From assembly GCA_021531755.1 (NCBI GenBank), contig JADYUK010000011.1, positions 1 to 64,000 on the forward strand: a DNA stretch of 64,000 nucleotides, in the 5' to 3' direction. A model generated the notes under the pieces. That model made no database searches and was not told the origin of the DNA. It was given only the letters and a program-made list of their open reading frames with translations. Below, piece after piece: positions 1 to 8,544 of this stretch. The position numbers and the translations under genes are program-made. The stretch comes from Hoylesella loescheii (lineage in GTDB: Bacteria > Bacteroidota > Bacteroidia > Bacteroidales > Bacteroidaceae). The first letter of the stretch is position 1. Each line of letters begins with the position of its first letter.

Positions 1-136
1 TTGTACGTCTTTTTGGTATTTCGCCTACGCATAGGGCTGCTTCATGGCCATGCCGATACACCCTGCCGAAACAATTTCTTCATCCCGTTGTAGTATTTAA
101 CGTGAGTTCGACGAAATATACTTTAGAATAAAGTAA
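1..136. repeat. 136-bp direct repeat, copy A (island left flank)
   Basis: Identical to 4577-4712 except at position 74 (A here, T there). It begins at the window edge, so the true left boundary is unseen. The two copies are in the same orientation and enclose the intron, ATPase and BspA fragment. On the minus strand a short open frame ends in this segment, but it is not recognisable as a protein family. Origin is unknown: it could be a duplicated target or the remnant of an element that recombined. Confidence 0.9.
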
Positions 137-181
137 ACTGTCTGTCATTTGAAATATCAACGGTCTGTACTAAAAGTACAG

Positions 182-225
182 GGACAGGTTCATCGACCCG
201 AAAGAGTGAACCGATGTACCTGTCC
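182..225 (+). other. Inverted repeat directly upstream of the group II intron
   Basis: The arms at 182-195 and 212-225 are complementary over 14 positions with a single T-T mismatch, separated by a 16-nt loop. The second arm ends exactly where the GTGTG intron start begins. Group II introns lacking an endonuclease domain, especially class C, are known to insert next to terminator-like stem-loops, so this is probably part of the 5' exon target. Confidence 0.6.
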
Positions 226-770
226 GTGTGCCACGAGGTGCACATCTATATATAAAGGGTTGGCTACCTTCCATATAAGATGTAGCCGTAACTGCCAATG
301 AGATGAGAGAAGGTCTCTCGGTGTCGGTGTGCAGGCACTGGCATCAAACCCTCTGCAAGCTGCTGCAGTCGGCAACGTTGCGATGGTGAGCGTTGCAGAG
401 AGGTACGTATTACTGAGCTGAACGCAAGTGAACCACTCGATGAGGTGTCGTTAATCTTGGTTCAAGTCATGTCAAAAGTCAGTGTCGGACAGTTCTGGCG
501 ACAAGCAATGCAATAACCTGTCTATGGCATTGTGGCATGCGGCATAGAGGTGGCAGGACAGTGATACAGGCTCGTTGGTGGAACGTGGGAAGCAGAAGAC
601 GGAATGTCAAGGGAAATGCCGAAAGTGACGAACAAGGCAGAAACGTACCGAAGTCCTCTTCTGTGGCGGATTGCCCCGTAGTAGTGCTGAAGTGTCTGTA
701 ATGGGCATGGAGCGAAGGGGGTGACACACTAGCAACTAGAATTATACAACTCTTAAACAAAGAGGAGGAT

Positions 771-2045
771 ATGATGAAAGAAGCAAAACCATTTGTGATA
801 GACAAGACGTTAATCTACAAGGCTTACCTTAAGGTAAAGGAAAACAAAGGCAGTGCAGGCGTTGACTCGGTCAGCATTGAAGATTATGAGAAAGACTTGG
901 GCAACCGCCTCTACAAGCTGTGGAACCGAATGAGTTCGGGTTCCTACATGCCGAATGCCGTTCGGCTTGTGGAGATACCGAAGCCTGGTGGCGGCAAGCG
1001 TCCCTTGGGCATACCTACGGTAGAAGACCGTATAGCCCAGCAGGCAGCGGTATTGTTCATAGAGCCGTCCATAGACCCCTGCTTTGACCAAGACTCGTAT
1101 GGTTATCGTCCAAACCGCTCCGCTTCCGATGCCATAGCCAAGGCACGTGAGCGATGTTTCAAATTCGGTTGGGTACTGGATATGGACATATCCAAGTTCT
1201 TCGACACGATAGACCACGACCTGCTAATGAAGGCAGTGGAACATCATGTACGCGAGAAATGGGTGCTGCTTTATATCCGCAGGTGGCTCAAAGTCCCTTA
1301 CCGCACGTCAAAGGGAGAAACGATAGAACGTACTATGGGAGTGCCTCAAGGCTCGGTCATAGGTCCGGTTCTTGCCAATCTGTTTCTCCACTACACGTTT
1401 GACAAGTGGATGCGCATCCACTGCCCGAATATACCATTTGAACGTTATGCCGATGATACGATATGTCATTGTGTGAGCAAGGCGCAGGCGGAATATCTGA
1501 AAGAAGTTCTGACCTGCCGCTTTGAAGAATGCCGCTTGAAACTCAATGCGGAGAAGACCAAGATAGTGCAATGCCCCACATCAACCCGAAAGAAGGTTGA
1601 AGGCTATGAAGCTTCCTTCGACTTTCTCGGCTATACTTTCCAATGCCGCAAGTCATGGAATCGAAAGCAGTGTCAGTGCTTCACAAACTTTCTTCCTGCC
1701 ATCAGCAAGAAATCGGTGAAGAAGCTGCATGAGAAGATGAAGGAGTGGAAGCTGCATTCCCATCTTGACTGGAAACTCCAACAGGTAGCAGTAGAGATTG
1801 AGAGCCAAGTGCGAGGTTGGTACAATTACTACAACAAGTTTGGCAAGACCGAGTTTGTCAAAGTTATGAACCACCTGAACATGGTGCTTGCCTATTGGGT
1901 ACGCAGGAAATATAAGCGCTTCCACCGCAAGCCCATTGTCAAGGCTTTCAGTTGGCTGCAAGAGATAGCGGGCAAAGACCGCAGTCTTTTCTATCATTGG
2001 CAGAGAGGTCAGACCCCCAGGTTATGTCTATGCACGAAGAGTTGA
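771..2045 (+). CDS. ltrA: Group II intron reverse transcriptase/maturase
   Basis: A 424-residue intron-encoded protein that would splice the host intron RNA and copy it into new DNA sites. The N-terminal RT domain shows the RT blocks: RPLGIPTVEDRIAQQA near residue 78, DSYGYRPNRSA near 109, LDMDISKFFDTIDH with the first catalytic Asp near 138, GVPQGSVIGPVLANL near 192, and the YADD active site near 227. The C-terminal thumb/maturase region ends in LFYHWQRG. No HNH endonuclease domain follows, which places it with the endonuclease-minus lineages (class D-like by overall resemblance, not tested). Two adjacent ATGs (771 and 774) follow a strong GAGGAGG Shine-Dalgarno, unusual for this host and consistent with foreign origin. 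Confidence 0.93.
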   Translation: MMKEAKPFVIDKTLIYKAYLKVKENKGSAGVDSVSIEDYEKDLGNRLYKLWNRMSSGSYMPNAVRLVEIPKPGGGKRPLGIPTVEDRIAQQAAVLFIEPSIDPCFDQDSYGYRPNRSASDAIAKARERCFKFGWVLDMDISKFFDTIDHDLLMKAVEHHVREKWVLLYIRRWLKVPYRTSKGETIERTMGVPQGSVIGPVLANLFLHYTFDKWMRIHCPNIPFERYADDTICHCVSKAQAEYLKEVLTCRFEECRLKLNAEKTKIVQCPTSTRKKVEGYEASFDFLGYTFQCRKSWNRKQCQCFTNFLPAISKKSVKKLHEKMKEWKLHSHLDWKLQQVAVEIESQVRGWYNYYNKFGKTEFVKVMNHLNMVLAYWVRRKYKRFHRKPIVKAFSWLQEIAGKDRSLFYHWQRGQTPRLCLCTKS

Positions 2046-2052
2046 GTGTGAA

Positions 2053-2126
2053 GAGCCGTGTGAGGGGAGACTTTCACGCACGGTTCTGTGAGAGGGTGAG
2101 GGTGAAACTCCCTCGCTCTACTCGAC
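2053..2126 (+). ncRNA. Group II intron domains V and VI
   Basis: Domain V occupies 2053-2086. It begins GAGCCGTGTGAGG and closes CACGCACGGTTC, giving the conserved 34-nt catalytic hairpin. Domain VI is the following helix (about 2090-2126) that should carry the branch-point adenosine, and the intron ends at CTCGAC. The intact domain V argues that the intron is ribozyme-competent. Confidence 0.85.
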
Positions 2127-2168
2127 CTATGACCCCTTCCTGCCTCAGTAGAGCTACTGGGAATTAGA

Positions 2169-3614
2169 TTAATTGAAAAGCTCATTTAATGTCACTTCGC
2201 TGTTTACAATGCTCTTGTGCATTCCGTCTGCCACACCGAAAGTTGTTACAAACGTATTCACCAGTGCTTTTGTACATTTCGTGGCCTCACGGAAAATTGT
2301 CATCCGCTGACGCAGTTTCTTTTCGTAGGCATCCTTTAGCTCATAAGGACCGACGCAGAACTTCATCTCGCAAAGATGCACCATGCGGTCTGCACGGTCG
2401 ATGATAAGGTCAATCTGTGCGCCTTCCCTCTTGGCTGGATCTTGATTGGTCTTGTCAGCCAATTGCCGCCAGGAGGAAATACTGGTTGCCATACCAGAGA
2501 TGCCAAGTGCCCGTTTTATCTGTCCTACGTGGCAAAGACAAAGCAGTTCGAATGACCTGCCCATCCAGGCTTCTACACTGTGAGACTGGAAATTATGGCT
2601 CCACCACTGCTCATCCCCCGATAAGTCTTCGGCAAGGAACTTATAATAAAATAAGGTGTAAAAGTCAACTAGCCTGTAAATGGCATCGGTTGACTTGTTT
2701 GGGAAACGAGCCATTTTGGCGATGAAGTCGCATCGCTCCAGATTACGAAGTACTGCCGTGAGATTGCGACCTTCTATTTTCAGAGCTTTCATCAAATCGT
2801 TCCGAGTCATGCCTTCTTTATGTTGACTGAGAGTTTTTACCACAGAGATATATTGGTCGGCATGTTTGAAAAGTGCCGTATATAGTTCCTCAAACTCTAT
2901 TCGAAGTGGGGCATTCGGAGCAAAGCATAGTCGGTCAACATTTTGGACAAGACTCTGATTCGTCTTCAGAAGACTTAGGTAGAAAGGGACTCCTCCAAAG
3001 AGCATGTAACACTGTGCTATCTGGTATCGGTCCCATTTGCATTGGTGAGAGCGCAGGTATTCTTCTGTCTCTTTAAGGTTGAAAGGACGTAGATAGATGT
3101 TTGCAGTGATGCGAGCATGAAGCCCACCTTGGTTTTCAATCAGTTTGTCAACCATCCACGATGTGGCTGAGCCAGACCCTACAAAAACAATATCGTTCCG
3201 ACGATTTGCCCAACCGTTCCAAAAGTTCTCCAAGGCTTCAACAAAGTCTGACTTTTGTGTGTCTATCCAAGGCATTTCGTCGAAAAACACTACTTTCTTC
3301 CTGTTGGCTGGAAGATTGCTCAAATGTTCCTCCAGCGCATCAAAGGCATCAAACCAGTCGGCATACTTTGGTACAGTCTTTAAACCTACATACTGTTTCA
3401 TGGCTTTCCCAAAGTTACGTAGTTGAACCCTTTGCGTGGAACGATGCGAGCCCACGAAACTGAAATCATAATTCATCTTGAAGTACTGATCTATGAGGAA
3501 GGTCTTTCCCACGCGCCTTCTTCCATAAACGATAACAAATTCCGAACGGTCTGACTCCATGCAGTCCCGTAGCATAGAGCACTCTCGGTCTCTCGCAATA
3601 AGCTTCTGTTCCAT
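2169..3614 (-). CDS. AAA family ATPase with DUF234-type C-terminal domain
   Basis: 481 residues. The N-terminal AAA ATPase domain has a Walker A motif GRRRVGKT (about residues 31-38) and a Walker B-like strand VVFFDEMPWID (about 108-118). A winged-helix segment follows, then a C-terminal domain containing DLIIDRADRMVHLCEMKF, which looks like the Asp/Glu-x-Lys core of a PD-(D/E)XK nuclease fold. This is the layout of the widespread 'ATP-binding protein / DUF234' family of Bacteroidota and archaea, whose cellular role is not established; a mobile-element or defence role is only inference. It lies between the intron and a broken BspA gene, inside the direct-repeat island. A TACCTTTG box on the minus strand at 3638-3645 could be its promoter. 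Confidence 0.85.
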   Translation of the reverse strand: MEQKLIARDRECSMLRDCMESDRSEFVIVYGRRRVGKTFLIDQYFKMNYDFSFVGSHRSTQRVQLRNFGKAMKQYVGLKTVPKYADWFDAFDALEEHLSNLPANRKKVVFFDEMPWIDTQKSDFVEALENFWNGWANRRNDIVFVGSGSATSWMVDKLIENQGGLHARITANIYLRPFNLKETEEYLRSHQCKWDRYQIAQCYMLFGGVPFYLSLLKTNQSLVQNVDRLCFAPNAPLRIEFEELYTALFKHADQYISVVKTLSQHKEGMTRNDLMKALKIEGRNLTAVLRNLERCDFIAKMARFPNKSTDAIYRLVDFYTLFYYKFLAEDLSGDEQWWSHNFQSHSVEAWMGRSFELLCLCHVGQIKRALGISGMATSISSWRQLADKTNQDPAKREGAQIDLIIDRADRMVHLCEMKFCVGPYELKDAYEKKLRQRMTIFREATKCTKALVNTFVTTFGVADGMHKSIVNSEVTLNELFN

Positions 3615-3681
3615 ATTGATGATCTTTTATTTGCTGGCAAAGGTACAAACAATTATTGAAATACTCCATTATTCGACATAT

Positions 3682-3724
3682 TTTTGCCCCAAAACATAAA
3701 AATTTATTCATTGTTGGGGCAAAA
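3682..3724. other. 11-bp inverted repeat upstream of the ATPase gene
   Basis: Perfect arms TTTTGCCCCAA (3682-3692) and TTGGGGCAAAA (3714-3724) flank a 21-nt AT-rich loop. It lies just upstream of the likely ATPase promoter, so it could be an operator, or the terminal repeat or terminator of a lost neighbour. Between it and the BspA fragment (3725-3912) no gene is apparent; a second small hairpin with 8-bp arms (CAAGTCGT/ACGACTTG) sits near 3902-3926. Confidence 0.45.
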
Positions 3725-3912
3725 TGGAGTTAAAAATGAAGTCTGGGAGTGACATATCGATGAAGCCAGATGCTGATATGGTTATGAGAAAACTTGCACA
3801 AAACCCCTCTTTTTGTGGTTTGCAAAAGTTAAATTCGTTAAATCTTCATCCTTTTTGTCCTTCACAGAATCCACGTCGACATTTTTCTACTGTTTAACAC
3901 ACAAGTCGTTGA

Positions 3913-4461
3913 TATAAAACGACTTGCAAATTCTGTGACTGCTCGGGCTTGACGAGCATCACAATTCCCAACTCTGTCACCAGTTTGGGAGATTGGTGCT
4001 TCTATGACTGCTCGGGCTTGACGAGCATCACAATTCCCAACTCCGTCACCAGTTTGGGAGATTGGTGCTTCTATGAATGCTCGGGCTTGACGAGCATCAC
4101 GATTCCCAACTCCGTCACCAGTTTGGGAGGATATTGCTTCGATTGTTGCTTGGGCTTGACCGAAGTCCATGCAAACTGCGAAACGCCGCCTGCAACAGGA
4201 TACGACATCTTCCACGCATGTAATTCACTCCAAACGATTTATGTACCCACTGGAGCATCAGCGAACTATGCCATTAACCCTTGGAACGCCTACAAAATCG
4301 TGGAAGAGGATGTGCTGAGCGGCATCACGGCAGTCACCGTCAAAGGAGAAACGGTAGCACCCGTCTATCATCTCAACGGTAGCCGCGCAGGAACGACGAA
4401 AAGCTTTAGCAAGCAGCCCAAGGGCATCTATATCGTGAACGGTAAGAAAGTGCTACGATAA
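3913..4461 (+). pseudogene. 3' fragment of a BspA-like leucine-rich-repeat surface protein
   Basis: The open frame begins after an in-frame TGA at 3910-3912 and has no ATG or signal peptide, so this is the C-terminal remnant of a longer gene. It encodes about three copies of a 23-residue BspA/Treponema-type LRR (LTSITIPNSVTSLG core, with Cys-Phe-Tyr between strands) and a degenerate fourth. A linker and a C-terminal region ending YIVNGKKVLR follow, resembling the sorting tail of type IX secretion cargo. BspA-family proteins are cell-surface adhesins. The break point lies next to a small 8-bp-stem hairpin near 3902-3926, consistent with an insertion or recombination event that removed the front of the gene. 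Confidence 0.75.
3942..4148 (+). repeat. Tandem 69-bp LRR-coding repeats (3 copies)
   Basis: Units start at 3942, 4011 and 4080 with an exact 69-bp period (23 codons) and only a few base differences, so the copies were recently duplicated or homogenised. A fourth, diverged unit follows near 4149. Such arrays readily expand and contract in BspA genes. Confidence 0.9.
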
Positions 4462-4493
4462 GCCGCGGTCACGACTGCCTGTAAAAAAACATG

Positions 4494-4561
4494 ATCCAAG
4501 TTTCGCAAGTCCAATCCGGTAACGCACACGCATCGCCTGATTGGACTTGTGAAACTTGGAT
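4494..4561 (+). terminator. Large hairpin downstream of the BspA fragment
   Basis: Arms of 23 nt (4494-4516 and 4539-4561) match with one mismatch around a 22-nt loop. It sits 33 bp after the stop codon, as expected for a terminator, although no U-run follows. It also lies only 15 bp before the second 136-bp repeat, so it could instead be an element end. Confidence 0.6.
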
Positions 4562-4576
4562 TAACTTATCTGTAAC

Positions 4577-4712
4577 TTGTACGTCTTTTTGGTATTTCGC
4601 CTACGCATAGGGCTGCTTCATGGCCATGCCGATACACCCTGCCGAAACATTTTCTTCATCCCGTTGTAGTATTTAACGTGAGTTCGACGAAATATACTTT
4701 AGAATAAAGTAA
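4577..4712. repeat. 136-bp direct repeat, copy B (island right flank)
   Basis: Same orientation as copy A at 1-136, with one mismatch. The sequences diverge abruptly after GAATAAAGTAA in both copies, which defines the right boundary of the repeat. Confidence 0.9.
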
Positions 4713-4853
4713 GCGCCTGTGGTCCCTCCGCATCCTCCACCCCGTATTCTCCACCCCTCCCCATGACTATGAGCGGCACGCCACGGCTGTCTTTTCTGTG
4801 TCTTGTAATATCTTGATTATCAGTGGTGTTGCCATTCGGTGCCTATGACGGTG

Positions 4854-4905
4854 CCATACAGTCTGTTTAGGCTCTCCATTCAGTCTGTTTAGGCTCACCA
4901 TTCAG
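4854..4905. repeat. 22-bp intergenic tandem repeat (about 2.3 copies)
   Basis: The unit CAGTCTGTTTAGGCTC followed by (T/A)CCATT recurs at 4859 and 4881, with partial units on both sides. The period is exactly 22 bp. Confidence 0.8.
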
Positions 4906-5344
4906 TATATGATGTTTTTCGCTTCTTATACTGATGGGGAGCCTGTTCTTTTTCCTGCGTATTCCCGACGAGCCCTGTGGGGAGATTTGCCGACATCAGT
5001 TTATCGGCTGTCCAGTAAATAAAGGGCAGGTAAAGTCGTGCCTCTTCTTTAGCCCCCAAAAGGTGGTGTGTCTCGCCAAGTAACCACCATTTAGCCCCCG
5101 AAGACGAAAACAGGCTTATTTTATGAGTTTGTAAAGCCTCGTAACTATCAGAAAAATAAGAGTCTTGCCTGCTCACGCAGACAAGACCCCGCAAACTTAA
5201 ACAACCAATAAAAGAAATAGATTGTTTTCAATCATTTCTTGTTTTCCTTGTTCTTCTTTGGCAGAGCAGGCTCTCATGTATGGCATAGCGTGCATCGCGC
5301 ATGATGTCACGCCGCTTGCCATTCCCGCTCTGTGTATACGTAAA
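4906..5344. other. Gene-poor interval downstream of glnN
   Basis: No gene that I can defend. A 99-codon minus-strand frame at 4895-5194 has no recognisable family and no promoter. A hairpin at 5162-5187 (GTCTTG and CTGC pairing with GCAG and CAAGAC) could act as a terminator for the leftward glnN operon. A decanucleotide TTTAGCCCCC occurs twice, 42 bp apart, near 5048 and 5090. Confidence 0.4.
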
Positions 5345-7534
5345 CTATCTGATGAATAGCAGCTCACGATACTTAGGCAGAGTCCAGAGCTCGTCGCTGA
5401 CGAGAAGCTCCAGTTTGTCTATCTCATATCGTATGGACTCCATCAATGGTGCCACAGTGTCATGATATGCGATTGCCTTCTCGCGCTCGCTCTCAATCTT
5501 GTTGGCAATCTTGCGGTTGTCAACGAGCTCTGCCACACCAGCCTCGATTTTCTCGATGCGCTGTGCTATCTCACGTATGATGTCCTTGTTGCGCTTTGTG
5601 AGAACCTCTACCTCTGCCTTGTCGAATATCTTGTACATATTCTCGACATTCTCTACAAGCTCGCTCTGGTAGCGTGTCACAGTCGGTATGATATGGTTGA
5701 GAGAGAGGTCGCCGAGCACACGTGCCTCAATCTGTATCTTCTTTGTGTATGTGTCCCACTTCACCTCGTTGCGTGCCTTGAGCTCATACTCCTTCATGAC
5801 GTCCATCGTCTCGAACATCTTAACTGACTCAGGGTCGAGGTAGCGGTCGAAAATCTTAGGGCATGACTTCTCAATGTCAAGACCACGCTTCTCTGCCTCA
5901 ACGACCCACTCGTCAGAGTATCCGTTGCCGTCGAAGTGGATAGGCTTGCAGGTGACGATGTCCTCACGGAGCACCTTGACGATAGCCTCATACTTCTCCT
6001 CGCCCTTCTCGATGAGAGCGTCAACACGGGTCTTGAAGTTTGTAAGGGCCTCTGCCACTGCTGTGTTAAGCACAATCATGGCCGACGCACAGTTAGCCTC
6101 TGAGCCTACAGCGCGGAACTCGAAGCGGTTGCCTGTGAATGCGAATGGTGAGGTGCGGTTGCGGTCAGTGTTGTCTATCATCAGCTCTGGGATGACAGGG
6201 ATATCAAGCTTCATGGCCTGCTTGCCTGCAAGGTTGAAGACATCCTTCGAGTCTGACTTCTCCAGTGCCTCAAGAAGGTCTGATACCTGCTTGCCGAGGA
6301 ATGATGATATGATAGCGGGAGGTGCCTCGTTGGCTCCAAGACGGTGGGCGTTGGTAGCTGACATGATTGATGCCTTCAGCAGTCCGTTATGCTTGTACAC
6401 ACCCATAAGGGTCTCTACGACGAACACTGCGAAGCGGAGGTTGTCCATAGGAGTCTTGCCGGGGCCGTGGAGAAGCACGCCGGTGTCTGTCGACAGCGAC
6501 CAGTTGTTGTGCTTGCCTGAGCCGTTGATGCCAGCGAATGGCTTCTCGTGGAGAAGGCAACGGAATCCGTGCTTGCGGGCAACACGCTTCATGAGCGACA
6601 TGAGGAGCATGTTGTGGTCGATGGCAAGGTTTGTCTCCTCGAATATCGGGGCTACCTCAAACTGGTTCGGGGCTACCTCGTTGTGGCGTGTCTTGCATGG
6701 GATGCCAAGCTCAAGGGCTGCTATCTCAAGCTCACGCATGAACTGTGCGACACGCTCGGGGATGATGCCGAAGTAGTGGTCTTCCATCTGCTGGTTCTTT
6801 GCCGAGTCATGACCCATCAGCGTGCGGCCTGTCATCATGAGGTCAGGACGTGCTGCGTAGAGTTCCTCATCAACGAGGAAGTACTCCTGCTCCCAGCCAA
6901 GGTTTGACACAACCTTCTTCACGTCTGGATAGAAATACTGTGCTACGCTTGTGGCGGCCTTGTTGACTGCTGAGAGAGCGCGGAGGACAGGAGCCTTGTA
7001 GTCGAGAGCCTCGCCCGTGTATGATATGAAGACTGTTGGGATACAGAGTGTGTCGTCGATGATGAAGACAGGCGATGTCGGATCCCACGCTGAGTAGCCA
7101 CGGGCCTCGAATGTGGCGCGGATACCGCCAGAGGGGAACGATGATGCGTCTGGCTCCTGCTGCATGAGAAGCTTGCCCTCAAACTCCTCTATCATACCAC
7201 CCTTGTGGTCATGCTCTATGAATGAGTCGTGCTTCTCGGCTGTGCCCTCTGTGAGAGGCTGGAACCAGTGGGTATAATGGGTCACGCCATTCTCCTCGGC
7301 CCATTGCTTCATGCCTGCTGCCACTGCGTCGGCGATAGAACGGTCAAGCGGAGTGCCGTTGTCTATCACGTCGACCATCTTCTCGTAAACCTTTGATGGG
7401 AGATACTTGTACATCTTAGCACGTGTGAAGACGTACTTTGCGTAGTACTCTGACGGGCGCTCAATTGGGGCCACGACCTCAAGAGGCTTCTTCTTTGAGG
7501 CAGAAGCTACTGCCTGGAATCTTAAGTTTGCCAT
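5345..7534 (-). CDS. glnN: Glutamine synthetase type III
   Basis: 729 residues, the usual size of the large GSIII class and much longer than GSI. It makes glutamine from glutamate, ammonia and ATP in the cytoplasm and is the main ammonia-assimilating enzyme in Bacteroidales. Recognisable elements are FPSGGIRATFEARGYSAWDP near residue 132, the ATP/glutamate site region GINGSGKHNNWS near 335, and the C-terminal NRTSPFAFTGNRFEFR near 455. Starting at the MANLRFQAV methionine (7534) gives the family-typical N terminus; an upstream in-frame extension lacks similarity. It is the last gene of a leftward group (dapF, dapL, barrel protein, glnN) facing glnK-amtB-asnB, which fits control by nitrogen status. 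Confidence 0.96.
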   Translation of the reverse strand: MANLRFQAVASASKKKPLEVVAPIERPSEYYAKYVFTRAKMYKYLPSKVYEKMVDVIDNGTPLDRSIADAVAAGMKQWAEENGVTHYTHWFQPLTEGTAEKHDSFIEHDHKGGMIEEFEGKLLMQQEPDASSFPSGGIRATFEARGYSAWDPTSPVFIIDDTLCIPTVFISYTGEALDYKAPVLRALSAVNKAATSVAQYFYPDVKKVVSNLGWEQEYFLVDEELYAARPDLMMTGRTLMGHDSAKNQQMEDHYFGIIPERVAQFMRELEIAALELGIPCKTRHNEVAPNQFEVAPIFEETNLAIDHNMLLMSLMKRVARKHGFRCLLHEKPFAGINGSGKHNNWSLSTDTGVLLHGPGKTPMDNLRFAVFVVETLMGVYKHNGLLKASIMSATNAHRLGANEAPPAIISSFLGKQVSDLLEALEKSDSKDVFNLAGKQAMKLDIPVIPELMIDNTDRNRTSPFAFTGNRFEFRAVGSEANCASAMIVLNTAVAEALTNFKTRVDALIEKGEEKYEAIVKVLREDIVTCKPIHFDGNGYSDEWVVEAEKRGLDIEKSCPKIFDRYLDPESVKMFETMDVMKEYELKARNEVKWDTYTKKIQIEARVLGDLSLNHIIPTVTRYQSELVENVENMYKIFDKAEVEVLTKRNKDIIREIAQRIEKIEAGVAELVDNRKIANKIESEREKAIAYHDTVAPLMESIRYEIDKLELLVSDELWTLPKYRELLFIR

Positions 7535-7648
7535 TGTCTTTGATATGTTATTTCTGGTTGTTATTCTTTTTTTTCTTTCTCTTGGTATGTTTTGTTTACG
7601 CCCTATGGCCTTGTCGTGAATGCCATCTGTGGTCCTCACACATGAGGA

Positions 7649-8353
7649 TTATGGCTGGAGCGTTATGCCGAATGTGAAGTATGCCTTTTGTGTTGAAGGG
7701 TTGGTGTTGATGGCTGCGAATACCGGTACAGTGAATGTTGGGGTCACCTTGAGCTCCTTTGATGCCTTCAGCGAGATGTTTGTCACTGCGAATCCTGTAG
7801 CGTCGGCATAGAATGATGTCTCGAATGGTACCGCACCAACTGTCGCGTCCCAGTCCAAGCCGCCGAGCTTGAATGGCGCGTTCAGCTCCACGTATGAAGA
7901 ATAAGCTCTGTCACCATCCTTGTTCACACCGTCTGCGCCAGCGAAGTTCGTGAACCACTGAAGTGACACCGGGCCGAAGTCATAGCCGATGTTCGCCTCG
8001 AACACGTGGGCTGTCTTGTGGGCTGAATACTCAAAATACTTGGCGTCGGCACTGCAGAAATAGTCTGTCACACCGATGTTCAGTCCGCCTACAGAGTAAG
8101 AGAGTGTGAGGTCAATCTCCTCCTCGCCAGAGTTTACAAGGCCGTATGAGCCCCATGCTGAGAGTGAGAGACCCTTGTATGACACTCCTGCTGATGGCTG
8201 AATAGCAGCAGCGCCGAGGTCCTGGCCGCGCCATACGTATTTGCTTACGAGATCGGCCGATACACTTGCCTCTACCTTGTCCTGTGCGTTAGTCGCTGTG
8301 GTGATGGCCATCATTCCGATGACGAGAGCACCTAATCTCCTGAATGTTGTCAT
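7649..8353 (-). CDS. Small outer-membrane beta-barrel protein (TIGR02001-like)
   Basis: 234 residues with a cleavable signal peptide (MTTFRRLGALVIGMMAITTATNA-Q). The mature part is made of alternating amphipathic strands, and VSKYVWRGQDL near residue 37 matches the hallmark of the 'gcw_chp' family of barrel proteins. It probably sits in the outer membrane; substrate unknown. It lies 114 bp upstream of glnN in the same direction, inside a nitrogen-assimilation locus, so passage of a nitrogenous solute is an attractive but unproven idea. Confidence 0.75.
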   Translation of the reverse strand: MTTFRRLGALVIGMMAITTATNAQDKVEASVSADLVSKYVWRGQDLGAAAIQPSAGVSYKGLSLSAWGSYGLVNSGEEEIDLTLSYSVGGLNIGVTDYFCSADAKYFEYSAHKTAHVFEANIGYDFGPVSLQWFTNFAGADGVNKDGDRAYSSYVELNAPFKLGGLDWDATVGAVPFETSFYADATGFAVTNISLKASKELKVTPTFTVPVFAAINTNPSTQKAYFTFGITLQP

Positions 8354-8544
8354 AATCTTTTTACTTTAAGAACATTGTGTTGTCGCTGTCTATACGTTTC
8401 TCTTTAATGGATATAACGTGGAGAGTCGCGATTTATTTTGTGTTTGTGTCTAATATTCTGTGATTTATACCTGTCAGAGACATATCAGGGTGTTCTGCTG
8501 GCCCTTGCCTGTGAAGCTGTGCCGCATGTCTGAGTCCCCGCATG

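Larger units (their letters stand above)
226..2126 (+). mobile_element. Group II intron, full length, with internal reverse transcriptase
   Basis: A retroelement of about 1.9 kb. It starts with GTGTG at 226, matching the group II 5' consensus GUGYG. It contains the RT/maturase in the domain IV position and ends with a typical 34-nt domain V at 2053-2086 and a domain VI helix finishing near 2126. The sequence after it resumes just beyond the 3' end of the neighbouring ATPase gene, so the intron sits in an intergenic site and breaks no gene visible here. All expected parts are present, so it may be active. Exact ends are inferred from consensus, about +/-3 nt at the 3' end. Confidence 0.85.

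Noticed and set aside
4895..5194. 99-codon minus-strand frame between the island and glnN
   Set aside because: No signal peptide, family resemblance or promoter. It overlaps repeated decamers and a hairpin. Kept only as part of the gene-poor interval.
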